This document shows positions 41,506-49,360 of a stretch of DNA of 64,000 nt, in pieces (within the stretch, counting starts at the first letter, position 1; each line of letters opens with the position of its first letter). Source of the DNA: a virus. The notes under the pieces are model-generated. The model saw only the letters and a list, made by a program, of their open reading frames with translations. It had not been told where the DNA came from and ran no database searches. The DNA is taken from positions 41,336 to 105,335 of the IMG/VR virus record IMGVR_UViG_3300038451_000147; one strand, given 5' to 3'. The translations under genes were made by a program, and so were the position numbers.

Positions 41506-41810
41506 GTCTCTACGAAAGCGACTTCGACATTAAATTCTAGTATTCCATCAGTGTATTCTACAACCAGATGACCAGACCTTGCGTTCCCGATTTCTGGCCA
41601 CATGACCGCATCTTGTGTGAGTTTGGCGTAGAGGTCTACAATCTGTCCCAATGTAGGGACTGTTCCGGCCCATTCCCACTGATTAATATCGAAGAGAATC
41701 TTCGCTTGCTTTGAAGCCTCTAGAATAGCGTCCTGAACGTAGGGTGGAAGCACCACAACTTTGAGGGACATGACTGCTCCATACACAGGAGATGGTATCG
41801 TTGTTGCCAT
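41502..41810 (-). CDS. small protein, unknown
   Basis: 102 residues, mixed fold: LKVVVLPPYVQDAILEAS at the start and HLVVEYTDGILEFNVEVAF at the end. TTAAATAC precedes it at standard spacing. No family is recognised. Confidence 0.6.
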   Translation of the reverse strand: MATTIPSPVYGAVMSLKVVVLPPYVQDAILEASKQAKILFDINQWEWAGTVPTLGQIVDLYAKLTQDAVMWPEIGNARSGHLVVEYTDGILEFNVEVAFVET

Positions 41811-41836
41811 AGGCAGGAGTCAGGTAGTGAGGGTAT

Positions 41837-41989
41837 TTAAGCATTCTTCCTAGAGTTGCGCTTCTCCAATTCGTCCCACTTACATTCCGCCTTCAGCAAC
41901 TTACAGGTCGGACACATCCTCTGGACTTTCTTGGTCTTGAACGTCTCACCGCACCAACTACACCTGAGTTCGAGCAAGTTGTATCTCAC
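41837..41989 (-). CDS. 50-residue zinc-ribbon protein, GTG start
   Basis: LRCSWCGETFKTK and RMCPTCKLLKAECKW form a CxxC...CxxC ribbon in a basic protein. It starts at a GTG inside the 3' end of the upstream nuclease gene, as common in this genome. Possibly a partner of that nuclease. Confidence 0.55.
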   Translation of the reverse strand: MRYNLLELRCSWCGETFKTKKVQRMCPTCKLLKAECKWDELEKRNSRKNA

Positions 41990-42317
41990 CTTCGACTATA
42001 GCCGCCATATGCTCCATGAAGAACTTCCAGTTGTTCTTGTTCACATGAATGACGCGCCAGCCCATCGAGACCAGTTCAGCGTCCCGAACCTTGTCCTTAA
42101 TCCGTCCCTCTTTCGTGAAGTGCTGTTGGCCGTCATACTCAATCGCAATCTTCCTCTCAACGATTCCAATGTCAACCCACCGACTCTTCCGCATTCCTAC
42201 AATCCTAACACGGTGATTTCTTAGGGCTGTTGGATAGAGGAACCGGACATAATGCAGAAGTTTGTTCTGTTGAGGAGAAGAGGGCGGGAACCATCTGCGT
42301 CTGAACCTTCGTGGCAT
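41958..42317 (-). CDS. PD-(D/E)XK endonuclease of the DUF559/Vsr type
   Basis: 119 residues. An Arg-rich N-terminus, then WVDIGIVERKIAIEYDGQQHF (Asp and Glu-x-Asp of the PD-(D/E)XK core), a charged helix DKVRDAELVSMGWRVIHVN, and a final helix. This matches the DUF559/Vsr-like fold often found in phages as DNA nucleases. Its TATA box TTATATAAAG lies just upstream. Confidence 0.75.
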   Translation of the reverse strand: MPRRFRRRWFPPSSPQQNKLLHYVRFLYPTALRNHRVRIVGMRKSRWVDIGIVERKIAIEYDGQQHFTKEGRIKDKVRDAELVSMGWRVIHVNKNNWKFFMEHMAAIVEGEIQLARTQV

Positions 42318-42405
42318 GAGGAGATTAAGAACAGCCAGTTATATAAAGTGTGGTCGAACTTCTGAGAACAGGTTTAAATAGTGGGCCGTCCTACAATAAG
42401 ATAGA

Positions 42406-43884
42406 ATGGTAGCAACAATTACTCTTACTCCAGCCACTGGCCCTGTTGGAATGCAGAAGGTTGTTGTGAACGGAGCAGGGTGGACGAGTGGAAACACAAT
42501 CGTAATCTTCACATTCGGTGGAGCAACACCACCTACAAACACCGTTATTGGCCAAGTAGTTTCTACTGCTGGCACATGGTCTGGCTCATTTACAGTTCCC
42601 TATTCAAGTGCGGCTGGCCATACTTGCACTGCGACAGACAATAACGGCGCACCTGTCTCTGCCAATGCGACTTTCACCACTACGACTTCAGCCCTTAAAG
42701 ATGCGTCTGGTGCGGCTCATGGAGCCGCGAGTGCGGCAACTTCTGTAGCGGCAACTCTTTCAACTACGTCCAGTCCAGACCTTCTTGTTGCTGTGGTCGT
42801 ATGGGAAGACGAAACTGCGCCACCCGCGTCTGTGACTCTTTCTGATGCAACAGGTGGTGCGGGTCTTACTTGGACTCCAAGAGGTCAGCCAATATCGTAT
42901 GTCACAGGAGCCAGTGGAAGCATAACATCTGCATTCTTCATTCAGGAGTTCACTGCCTATGCGCCAGCCACAATAACGACTAAGGCTGTAACCGCAACCT
43001 TCTCAGCCGCAACAAGTGGACGTTCAGCTATCTCGGTATGCGGCTTCACTGATATAGCCTCTCCAATGTTCGCTGATAGCAACCTTGGTCTGCCATCACC
43101 CATCACAGGGTCGGCCACAGCCGCAACATTCACAGGAAAGGCTTCTACTCACTATGCGCCAACCCTTCTGTTCGGAGCACTATTACTCGCTCCATCAGCC
43201 GCAATAACGGTTGGAACAGGATTCACCCAAGTAGACGCTTACAACGTCACAGACTTCTACATTGAGACCGAGTGCAAGGTTGTCGTAGAGCCACAAGTTG
43301 ACGCTCTAGTAACATGGACTGCGGCTTCAGCCGCATACATAATACTAGGGTTTGTTGATGCCTTCCTTCAGAGTGGTGCTACAAACGCGCCTTGGACGAC
43401 TACAGACATAGGCGCAGAGGTTCAAGGAGTCAGCATCCGAGCCGCAGTCAATAGTGGCCTTCCAGTGATTAACAGCACAGAAACAGGTGTTGCCAAGTGG
43501 GAGATGCCAACAGTCATAGCAAACTATCCTCACCAGACTGTCATGAATAACAGGACTGACGGTCTGACAGGGACGACAACGACTGGAACATCGTCAACAG
43601 TCTTACATGAGACAGCCGTAACGCTAGTTGTGAATGCTCTAGTTGGCTATACTCTGTTCTACACCAGTGGAACGGCCCAAGGCCAAAGCAGAGTAGTCAC
43701 AGCGAATGCCGCAGGAACGATAACCGTTGGAGTTGCATTCTCGCCAGCACCAAGCGACTTGGGAGAAACCTTCCTTGTGGTTCCTTCACTGGTAGAAAGC
43801 CACACAACCAATGTTCAGTCTGTCATAGGAGTGGGCGGAGAGACGGCTGATTGGGAAGGAAGCCAGACTACGGTAGCACCGTAG
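42406..43884 (+). CDS. large beta-rich virion protein (TIG domain, adhesin-like body, shared module)
   Basis: 492 residues, no Cys cluster. The N-terminal TIG/Ig-like domain (ITLTPATGPVGMQKVVVNG) resembles 39243-40013. Residues about 105-310 are a Thr/Ala/Ser-rich jelly-roll-like body. The C-terminal part contains the repeated module (TTTTGTSSTVLHETAVTLV, then QGQSRVVTANAAGTITVG). TTTAAATAG lies upstream. A decoration, fibre or receptor-binding protein is likely. Confidence 0.65.
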   Translation: MVATITLTPATGPVGMQKVVVNGAGWTSGNTIVIFTFGGATPPTNTVIGQVVSTAGTWSGSFTVPYSSAAGHTCTATDNNGAPVSANATFTTTTSALKDASGAAHGAASAATSVAATLSTTSSPDLLVAVVVWEDETAPPASVTLSDATGGAGLTWTPRGQPISYVTGASGSITSAFFIQEFTAYAPATITTKAVTATFSAATSGRSAISVCGFTDIASPMFADSNLGLPSPITGSATAATFTGKASTHYAPTLLFGALLLAPSAAITVGTGFTQVDAYNVTDFYIETECKVVVEPQVDALVTWTAASAAYIILGFVDAFLQSGATNAPWTTTDIGAEVQGVSIRAAVNSGLPVINSTETGVAKWEMPTVIANYPHQTVMNNRTDGLTGTTTTGTSSTVLHETAVTLVVNALVGYTLFYTSGTAQGQSRVVTANAAGTITVGVAFSPAPSDLGETFLVVPSLVESHTTNVQSVIGVGGETADWEGSQTTVAP

Positions 43885-43890
43885 AAGTAG

Positions 43891-44112
43891 TTACTTTACT
43901 GTATCTGTAGGATTCAGTTTCTTTGCTATCATCTTTGCTATTGTAGCAGGGTTATCTGAATACATTTCCTCTGGTGTGAAGGCGGCAATGGCCCTTCCCT
44001 TATGCACGATATGAGCGATTCCCTTCGTAATGGTTATCATAGACCCCTCTTCAGACTCCCAATGGCCTAAAATACCGCTTCCTTTGACCTCTTTTACCTC
44101 TTTCCAAGGCAT
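43891..44112 (-). CDS. small protein, unknown
   Basis: 73 residues starting 1 base after the previous stop. It contains strands around MITITKGIAHIVHKGRA and a helical C-terminus (NPATIAKMIAKKLNP). Function unknown. Confidence 0.6.
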   Translation of the reverse strand: MPWKEVKEVKGSGILGHWESEEGSMITITKGIAHIVHKGRAIAAFTPEEMYSDNPATIAKMIAKKLNPTDTVK

Positions 44113-44113
44113 T

Positions 44114-44332
44114 TTAACTCGCCTTTGTTACTGGTTTTGCCTCTTTTTCCAGTGCTGTATACTTCTTCAAAAGTTCGTCATACGCTATCTGAAGTTCTGC
44201 AACACCATCACTAAACTCCTGTAGAGAGTTGGAAAAGGCTGTTAGAGAGGCGTTTACAGTGGCAAACCTACGAACAAGTTTGGCCTTTCTCTGGTCGTCT
44301 GGCGAAATCGGTTCGATTGACATATTTGACAT
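44114..44332 (-). CDS. small coiled-coil protein
   Basis: 72 residues, helical with heptads from about 20 to 65 (LTAFSNSLQEFSDGVAELQ). TTTATATAG precedes the ATG by 24 bases. Cotranscribed with 43891-44112. Function unknown. Confidence 0.6.
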   Translation of the reverse strand: MSNMSIEPISPDDQRKAKLVRRFATVNASLTAFSNSLQEFSDGVAELQIAYDELLKKYTALEKEAKPVTKAS

Positions 44333-44374
44333 ACAAGAAGTAGATTGGTATCTAGGCTATATAAAGATTTGTGA

Positions 44375-45388
44375 TTAGGACTCGTAGAGTGGGATGTAGT
44401 AGTCCTGTCCCGGCGCACGAACCTTTATCCTACCAATGATACCACCAGTAAGAGTGGTCAAGGGTTGGAGCCATGTTCCAGCACTTCCATCGTCCAAGTC
44501 AAACAGATAGGTGGCTTTGACTGATGCAATCTCGAATACCGAGTCAATCACTGCTGTCGCATTGCTTGCCAGTAGCACCAGACTGAATCCACCCGCAGTC
44601 ACTCCTGATGTGTAGGCTGTGAAGTCGTTCTGTATCCAAAGGCCATGCATCCTTCCACCAGTGATTAATGTTGGATTGGTGTTGCCCACCTGTCCGTAAA
44701 GTGCCGCCGTCCAAGTAGAGTCACCTAGAGTCCCTGCGATGTCAATCCTTCCTTGGATACCAACGATGTAAGAGGTTCCGCTAGAAGTTGAACCTGCACC
44801 CAAGGTTGCCTTTCCTCTTATTCCAAAGACACTAGCCGCCATACTTGCGGCTGTCGTTGTAGCCTCAACCCAGAATGCCCTGTAACTTCCAGTGGCTCCC
44901 GGCGTTGTGACTATACATTGCAGAACGTAATCAATAGAAGCGGAATTGGAGAAACTCTGTCTGGCTGACCATACTTGTTCTGTTCCAATTGCGGCAAGGG
45001 TGTCGCTGGACGTTATTGGGAGAGCAAGAGTATTGCTACCACTGCCAGTAAGTCCAGAATTGAGAGTTGTGCTACCCGAACTTGTTCCTTTCAGAAGGAA
45101 GTCGGTCTTGGTAAACGATTGTGCGGCAGTCCAAGTCTGCGCGAAGCCTAGAAGAGCAAACGTGCCAGCGTTATTGGGAAAGGTGAAGGTCTTGGCAGTC
45201 GTGACACCCGAAGCATCCAGAGTTGCGTTCTCTATCGAGAACGTAGGGCCAGACGAACCACCACCAGAATCGGAAACTGTTCCAGTTACAACAAGATTCC
45301 CACCAAGATGATATGCTACACTATGACTAGGACTGTCATAACCAACCTCAAAACCATCTTCAACTTCCTTGATACCAGAGTCGGTCAA
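44375..45388 (-). CDS. tail-fibre-like protein, leaderless TTG start
   Basis: 337 residues, Gly/Ser/Thr/Ala-rich, alternating strands and repeats of the style LLKGTSSGSTTLNSGLTGSG and TWTAAQSFTKTD seen in phage fibre proteins. The TTG at 45388 lies 24 bases from TTAAATAC and no ATG fits. The end (VRAPGQDYYIPLYES) is a typical small fibre C-terminus. Host-binding or structural role inferred. Confidence 0.65.
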   Translation of the reverse strand: MTDSGIKEVEDGFEVGYDSPSHSVAYHLGGNLVVTGTVSDSGGGSSGPTFSIENATLDASGVTTAKTFTFPNNAGTFALLGFAQTWTAAQSFTKTDFLLKGTSSGSTTLNSGLTGSGSNTLALPITSSDTLAAIGTEQVWSARQSFSNSASIDYVLQCIVTTPGATGSYRAFWVEATTTAASMAASVFGIRGKATLGAGSTSSGTSYIVGIQGRIDIAGTLGDSTWTAALYGQVGNTNPTLITGGRMHGLWIQNDFTAYTSGVTAGGFSLVLLASNATAVIDSVFEIASVKATYLFDLDDGSAGTWLQPLTTLTGGIIGRIKVRAPGQDYYIPLYES

Positions 45389-45416
45389 TGCAATACTAAT
45401 AGAGAAGCAGAAGTAT

Positions 45417-45821
45417 TTAAGGTTGTCTATATTCAGATAGTTCGCCAGCCTTCCTACCAGAAGGAACGCGAGAAGCGGCTAGAGGCGCAAGAGTGGTGGC
45501 CAATTCGTTTACTGCGACTCCGACTTCCTGAAGTTTGGTCATAAGAGCCGTGTCCTTCTTGACGTTTGCCATCGTTATAAGCATGGCTATGGCCGTCTGA
45601 AGAGCCTTGGTATTGTTGATGGCAAGGTCTATCTTCTTTTCCTCTATCATCATCTTTATCTGCTCAATCCTCTTTTTGAAAACCTCTATAGGGTCTTCTG
45701 GTGTGAAGTTCATAGGTTGTATCGTTGTTGGATGATATGTTGGAACAGGATTTATCCCTTCCTCTTCTATGAGGACGACTGTTCCCCGCCCTTGCTCGTC
45801 ATGAAATACCTCTTGTGCCAT
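45417..45821 (-). CDS. helical protein, unknown
   Basis: 134 residues. The N-terminal 45 are acidic and Pro-rich; the rest forms long helices (DPIEVFKKRIEQIKMMIEEK and AIAMLITMANVKKD). TTATAAAC upstream. Near fibre genes, so perhaps a trimerisation or assembly factor; unproven. Confidence 0.6.
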   Translation of the reverse strand: MAQEVFHDEQGRGTVVLIEEEGINPVPTYHPTTIQPMNFTPEDPIEVFKKRIEQIKMMIEEKKIDLAINNTKALQTAIAMLITMANVKKDTALMTKLQEVGVAVNELATTLAPLAASRVPSGRKAGELSEYRQP

Positions 45822-45859
45822 ATCCAGACCTATACTGTTGTAGTTTATAAGGATTTAGA

Positions 45860-45973
45860 TTAGCCGCATCGTCCATAGCCGCAACTATAACAGGTGACGC
45901 ACCCGTTATAGTGGACAAGAGTGAGTTCATGACACTCGGGACATTCTTCTCCTTGTTCAACAAAGAAAGTCAT
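45860..45973 (-). CDS. 37-residue zinc-ribbon peptide
   Basis: ECPECHELTLVHYNGCVTCYSCGYGRCG contains CxxC pairs suited to one zinc. CTTATAACG lies 26 bases upstream. Despite its size the motif and promoter support it. Confidence 0.5.
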   Translation of the reverse strand: MTFFVEQGEECPECHELTLVHYNGCVTCYSCGYGRCG

Positions 45974-46030
45974 TGAAGGAGTAGTCTAAGGGAAGTAGGC
46001 GTTATAAGTGTTCCTATTGATAAAGGTCTG

Positions 46031-46192
46031 TCAGCCGAAAATTATCAGAGCGATTCCGAAAATCACCCGAAGTGCTCTCCCTACTTGCCAGTAGTTGTTG
46101 TCTGCAACTCCGCCACCATACAGATACCAATAGATTAGGTTGGCTCCGCCCTCTAGTGCAAAGAAAGAACCTATTCCCTTGACCCAAATCAA
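46031..46192 (-). CDS. 53-residue small membrane protein, TTG start
   Basis: Starts at a TTG that overlaps the stop region of the second capsid paralogue. ALEGGANLIYWYLYGGG and ALRVIFGIALIIFG are hydrophobic segments. No family is named. TTG starts after a stop codon are common in this genome, which supports it. Confidence 0.5.
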   Translation of the reverse strand: MIWVKGIGSFFALEGGANLIYWYLYGGGVADNNYWQVGRALRVIFGIALIIFG

Positions 46193-47088
46193 ATCCTACA
46201 CCGTGTTATAGCCTCTGGATAGGTGATGATAGGAGCGTATTTTGCTGTGATGACAATATCGAGTGAGTCGAACACTGGTGAGGGCCAGACATCTATGCTG
46301 ATTGGACGCTTGGTGACGAAGTAACCAATAGGAGTGTAGCAGTTGTCGAAACCCGTCTGAACTACATAAGCCGTCTTCGGTGAAATCTCCGAACTTCTCA
46401 GAATGTGGAAGTCTTTCAACTCTAAGAAACCATAATACGGATTCACTCTATCGTTCATGAGGATGGCATATCCTGAGGCTTTGGATTTGGGTATACTTGT
46501 AGTAACATCGAAAAGGTCAGGATACCTGAAGGGCCAGAAGGAGAATCTCTTTTTGGTGGTCATATCGAAAAGAGATGCAACATCTGAATCTATTGTCTTT
46601 GCGGTTCTTTGTGCGGCTCTTCTGAATGCACTTTCTACAATGGTGATGAGACCATCTTCAAACACTTCTCTGCCGATTCGGACTCTCATACCCACCCTAT
46701 AGGGTGTTACAGTGACAGTTCCATATGGTGCGAAGTCCCTATTGATTGCATTTCCGCTTGCTGTTCTACCTACTGTAGCAGTAGTCGGCTCTCCTTTCTG
46801 TTTAGGAAAAGTGGCTGATGCACCAATATGAATCTTGAAATCTGTAAGGATTCGCTGTATCTCTAGTTTCGGCATTATGAGTTCTACGAAGCGTTTCGTC
46901 AGTTCAGGATAGAACAGGGCAGGAGAGCCGGGAGTCGGAGACGATGCTGGCACATCTGGCTTACCACAAAGATACCCAGACTTTTGGAATCTGCTCATAG
47001 CCCACATCAGTTCGCCCCAATAGGCTGGAAAGGCTGGCTCCTCTTCTTTGTGCGGGTATCCCTCTGCTGGATGTGGTTCTGCTACCAT
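46189..47088 (-). CDS. second HK97-fold major capsid paralogue
   Basis: 299 residues from the ATG at 47088. It has a distinct 60-residue N-terminal extension, then SPALFYPELTKRFVELIMPK, ASATFPKQKGEPTTATVGR, YGTVTVTPYRVGMRVRIGRE, and a C-terminus YFVTKRPISIDVWPSP with FDSLDIVITAKYAPIITYPE. These align block by block with the capsid protein at 34209-35144. The central domain is shorter and divergent (FDMTTKKRFSFWPFRYPDLF). It could be a minor capsid protein, a vertex protein, or a gene acquired from a relative. Confidence 0.85.
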   Translation of the reverse strand: MVAEPHPAEGYPHKEEEPAFPAYWGELMWAMSRFQKSGYLCGKPDVPASSPTPGSPALFYPELTKRFVELIMPKLEIQRILTDFKIHIGASATFPKQKGEPTTATVGRTASGNAINRDFAPYGTVTVTPYRVGMRVRIGREVFEDGLITIVESAFRRAAQRTAKTIDSDVASLFDMTTKKRFSFWPFRYPDLFDVTTSIPKSKASGYAILMNDRVNPYYGFLELKDFHILRSSEISPKTAYVVQTGFDNCYTPIGYFVTKRPISIDVWPSPVFDSLDIVITAKYAPIITYPEAITRCRI

Positions 47089-47327
47089 AAGAAACACCAA
47101 ACAATGTTAGGGTCAATGTAGTTAGGGTCAATGTAGAAAGGCGGGTAGTAAGGCTGTGGCGGATAGTAGGGTTCTGGCCAGTAAGGATGCTCATCAGGAA
47201 CTAGGATGTATCCGACTCCATTACAAGCGTGACAGGTCTTTTCATAAGGTGCGGTTGTCGAACCTTCACTTAAGTCGTTTGGAATCTTTCCTTTCCCTTT
47301 GCAAACAGGACACAGTTCGGAGTGCAT
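47082..47327 (-). CDS. DnaJ-type zinc-finger protein with a Pro/Tyr tail
   Basis: 81 residues. CPVCKGKGKI and CHACNGVGYI are the CxxCxGxG repeats of DnaJ-type zinc fingers. The C-terminal half is Pro/Tyr-rich (YPPQPYYPPFYIDPNYIDPN). The ATG at 47327 is 21 bases from the TATA box at 47349-47357. It overlaps the capsid paralogue start. It might assist folding of that capsid protein. Confidence 0.65.
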   Translation of the reverse strand: MHSELCPVCKGKGKIPNDLSEGSTTAPYEKTCHACNGVGYILVPDEHPYWPEPYYPPQPYYPPFYIDPNYIDPNIVWCFLW

Positions 47328-47348
47328 ATCTTCTTGATGGAGAGGAAC

Positions 47349-47358
47349 CTATATAAAC
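47349..47358. promoter_or_regulatory. bidirectional TATA box
   Basis: CTATATAAAC. On the - strand it is 21 bases from the ATG at 47327. On the + strand the ATG at 47390 is 31 bases away. Confidence 0.55.
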
Positions 47359-47389
47359 ATTCTTAAGGAAGGAGAATCATCTACAGAAT

Positions 47390-47518
47390 ATGAAATGGTA
47401 TTCCTTGTCTTTGGGCATCTTCGCTTTGGGACTTCTCATGGGTTGTTTTCCCTTCCTCTGGCTTATTGCTGATGCTCTAGGTTGGGGTCTCTTTGTTAGA
47501 TATTTGGGAATACCTTAG
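47390..47518 (+). CDS. 42-residue membrane peptide
   Basis: MKWYSLSLGIFALGLLMGCF followed by a second hydrophobic segment. One or two TM helices; the Cys could be a lipid attachment site but there is no clear lipobox. The stop codon lies inside the left arm of a 13-base inverted repeat (47510-47522). Confidence 0.5.
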   Translation: MKWYSLSLGIFALGLLMGCFPFLWLIADALGWGLFVRYLGIP

Positions 47519-47605
47519 TGGTAAGGGTCGGGACAGGTTACAGCCCTACTCGGTCACACGCCTAATCCTGTCGGTTGAAGGCAGACCTATGAACCACTAA
47601 GGTAT
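47510..47605. repeat. 13-base perfect inverted repeat
   Basis: Arms at 47510-47522 and 47593-47605, 70 bases apart, with a nested 6-base inverted pair. Could be an RNA stem or a cruciform. Confidence 0.75.
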
Positions 47606-47686
47606 AAAACTGTTCGTGCCAGATAAGGGCCGGATAGCCCTTTTGTCATTCGGTCATTAGCCGTCATCTAGACGGCGACTGGCATC
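47510..47686 (-). ncRNA. putative structured RNA read on the - strand
   Basis: A TATA box on the - strand (CTTAAATAG, about 47705-47713) would start transcription near 47682-47686. The first about 70 bases fold as a three-way junction: outer stem 47679-47685 with 47616-47622, and hairpins 47660-47665/47671-47676 (GCCGTC/GACGGC) and 47625-47630/47637-47642 (AAGGGC/GCCCTT). A second domain is bounded by a perfect 13-base inverted repeat, ATACCTTAGTGGT (47510-47522) and its complement (47593-47605), with an inner GACAGG/CCTGTC pair (47532-47537, 47567-47572). No ORF fits. Ends are estimates. Confidence 0.5.
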
Positions 47687-47746
47687 ATACCTATGAACAA
47701 GAGGCTATTTAAGCGTTACTGCACTGGTTTGGATACTTTGGATACA

Positions 47747-47905
47747 TCAGTCAGAGCCGTGTTTGTAGAGAGGGCAGGTGAGGCAATAGAAGGCTTGCTT
47801 AAAGTGGCACGCCGAAAAGTCCCTGTAGAGCACAGCCAAATAAAGGTGATGAAGACAATCCTCTAGGTCTTCCCTCAACATCTGTTGCATAGGGTTCTTA
47901 CGCAT
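47747..47905 (-). CDS. 52-residue Cys/His-rich protein
   Basis: Four Cys and several His (LEDCLHHLY, FSACHFKQAFYCLTCPLYKH), a plausible zinc site. The ATG at 47905 overlaps the previous stop. The 60 bases between it and the ncRNA promoter appear empty. Confidence 0.55.
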   Translation of the reverse strand: MRKNPMQQMLREDLEDCLHHLYLAVLYRDFSACHFKQAFYCLTCPLYKHGSD

Positions 47906-48353
47906 CCTTCTTTTCACCATGAATCGGGCAGTTCGAGTCGAGTTCGTCCTTGTCTATAGAGATGGGTTTGCAAGTGCAACGCGAAGCCCTCTCCATTGCC
48001 TTCTTTACGGCTTTCTCGATTGCGGTCTTGAGTTCTGGGTCTGCCTTGCCATGTATCTTGAGTTCGATAGGCGGGACGTTCTCTCTCATAGAGTCAATGG
48101 GTATCACACAGTCTGCATCGAGAAGCAAGTCCTTTGCGCCTACTCCCATACCACTACATATCGTTCCATGAAGAGGGCATTTAGGATTCACCTTAAGTCC
48201 GTGTCCGTCAAACTTGCAGGTGCAGGTCTCCATCTTCGGCTCCTTCATAGACTCTTCTATCAGTTCTCTCGAAACATGAATCCTTTGGTGACAGTAACCT
48301 TTAGACGAAGAGTCAACTGTCACATACTTGGTCTCGTCCTCTTCTTGGCTCAC
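47898..48353 (-). CDS. double CxC...CPxHG zinc-motif protein
   Basis: 151 residues from a GTG at 48353, which lies 21 bases from TTAAATAG; the ATG at 48362 is only 12 away. Two copies of the motif CTCK...NPKCPLHG (about 45-62) and CTCK...NCPIHGE (about 128-147) flank a helical middle. The same motif occurs in other proteins of this window (48539-48949, 53171-53353). The role is unknown; a zinc-based interaction module is likely. Confidence 0.65.
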   Translation of the reverse strand: MSQEEDETKYVTVDSSSKGYCHQRIHVSRELIEESMKEPKMETCTCKFDGHGLKVNPKCPLHGTICSGMGVGAKDLLLDADCVIPIDSMRENVPPIELKIHGKADPELKTAIEKAVKKAMERASRCTCKPISIDKDELDSNCPIHGEKKDA

Positions 48354-48538
48354 GCACTGCATAAAGTTGCAACGCTATTTAAGGATTCTAGCCTTATGAA
48401 ATGGGCGTGGCCCTCTTTCTCCTGCTCCGAGTCATTGAGAGAACCCCATTCGTATAGAGCAATTCTAGGTGAGGCACTCCACGCCGTCCATACCCTTGTT
48501 CGCTAGGCCATATAAAGGTTCGCTCTTTGCGAACTAGG
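48354..48538. other. gap with promoter-like words and no convincing gene
   Basis: Holds the promoter for 47898-48353 and a TTTATATGG word on the - strand near 48508-48517. A 36-codon + ORF (48396-48506) lies 12 bases from an ATTTAAG word and cannot be confirmed. Confidence 0.4.
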
Positions 48539-48949
48539 CTAGTCGTATTGGTTGATGTAAGAGAAACTCGCTGTCGTGTGGTGTATCGGGCATTCTATGG
48601 TCGGACTGTGGTAGGCATCGTCAGTCCACAATTGGATATTGAGGCTGTTTAGAAGTTTCTTCAACTTCTCGAAGCACCAACATGGCTCATTGATTTCTAG
48701 AGTAGTCGGCTTCGCACTGCACCGAGCGCAGTAATACTGCTCCGTCTTCAGAATGCCGACCTTGCCATAACTGCTCGTCCTCTTGCCGCACTTGGCACAG
48801 ATAGGCTCGACCCAATGGTGGGTCTTCAACCACTCCTGTTCCTTCTTTCGTTGGTAGGCTTGGTAGGCTTCTTCTGAAGGAAATCCAAAGACATGGAGCA
48901 TAATCTCCTTGGAGAGAACCGGATAGACCATCTCTGGCTTCGTCATCAT
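48539..48949 (-). CDS. zinc-ribbon protein with a CxC...CPxHH motif
   Basis: 136 residues. CAKCGKRTSSYGKVG and CARCSAK form one ribbon (about 51-80); CWCFEKLKK with ECPIHHT near the end gives the CxC...CPxH motif. The ATG at 48949 overlaps the previous stop. Operon of four small genes read leftward from 49522. Confidence 0.65.
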   Translation of the reverse strand: MMTKPEMVYPVLSKEIMLHVFGFPSEEAYQAYQRKKEQEWLKTHHWVEPICAKCGKRTSSYGKVGILKTEQYYCARCSAKPTTLEINEPCWCFEKLKKLLNSLNIQLWTDDAYHSPTIECPIHHTTASFSYINQYD

Positions 48950-49110
48950 TTGTCCTCACTTACACAGTTCGGAACTAGGGCCAAAAGGAGATGGGCTTGT
49001 TGGTCGGTGATTTCCCCTACCAACTTCGCATCAGAGGGTGTGTGGTTCAGTTCGGTGATGTAGTAACCGCCCTCATCAGGGTTGCTCCAATACCAGAGAT
49101 TCTTTGTCAT
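48946..49110 (-). CDS. small protein, unknown
   Basis: 54 residues, starting at an ATGA overlap with the upstream gene. Aromatic N-terminus (NLWYWSNPDEGGYYITEL) and a helical rest. Function unknown. Confidence 0.55.
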   Translation of the reverse strand: MTKNLWYWSNPDEGGYYITELNHTPSDAKLVGEITDQQAHLLLALVPNCVSEDK

Positions 49111-49358
49111 TTCTTTCTCACAACCTTTTTGTAGGTCACATATTTGTCGTTTACGTCATCTGGATTCCGGGCCACTCTGTTGTCACAGCCTATTCCCCAC
49201 AACATCCCCAACTCTCTCATCACTTCACAAGAGTCTGGCAGACCATGTTCGCGGGATAGATGGTTGTGAATCTTCATTAGAACTTCGTAGTCAATCCCAA
49301 GGTCGAACTCGAAGCAAGTGCCATGCATCCAGACTTGTGTGACTGTGCGCTTCACCAT
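49107..49358 (-). CDS. small helical protein, unknown
   Basis: 83 residues from the ATG at 49358, reached through a TAAACATG junction similar to the TAGACTTG junctions of the right operon. Contains Cys at two sites but no clear motif. Function unknown. Confidence 0.6.
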   Translation of the reverse strand: MVKRTVTQVWMHGTCFEFDLGIDYEVLMKIHNHLSREHGLPDSCEVMRELGMLWGIGCDNRVARNPDDVNDKYVTYKKVVRKK

Positions 49359-49360
49359 GT

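Noticed and set aside
47616-47685. tRNA-like cloverleaf
   Set aside because: The outer stem and total length of about 70 bases recall a tRNA, but only two inner hairpins exist, there is no TTC loop or recognisable anticodon arm, and the inner hairpins have 5-6 base loops.
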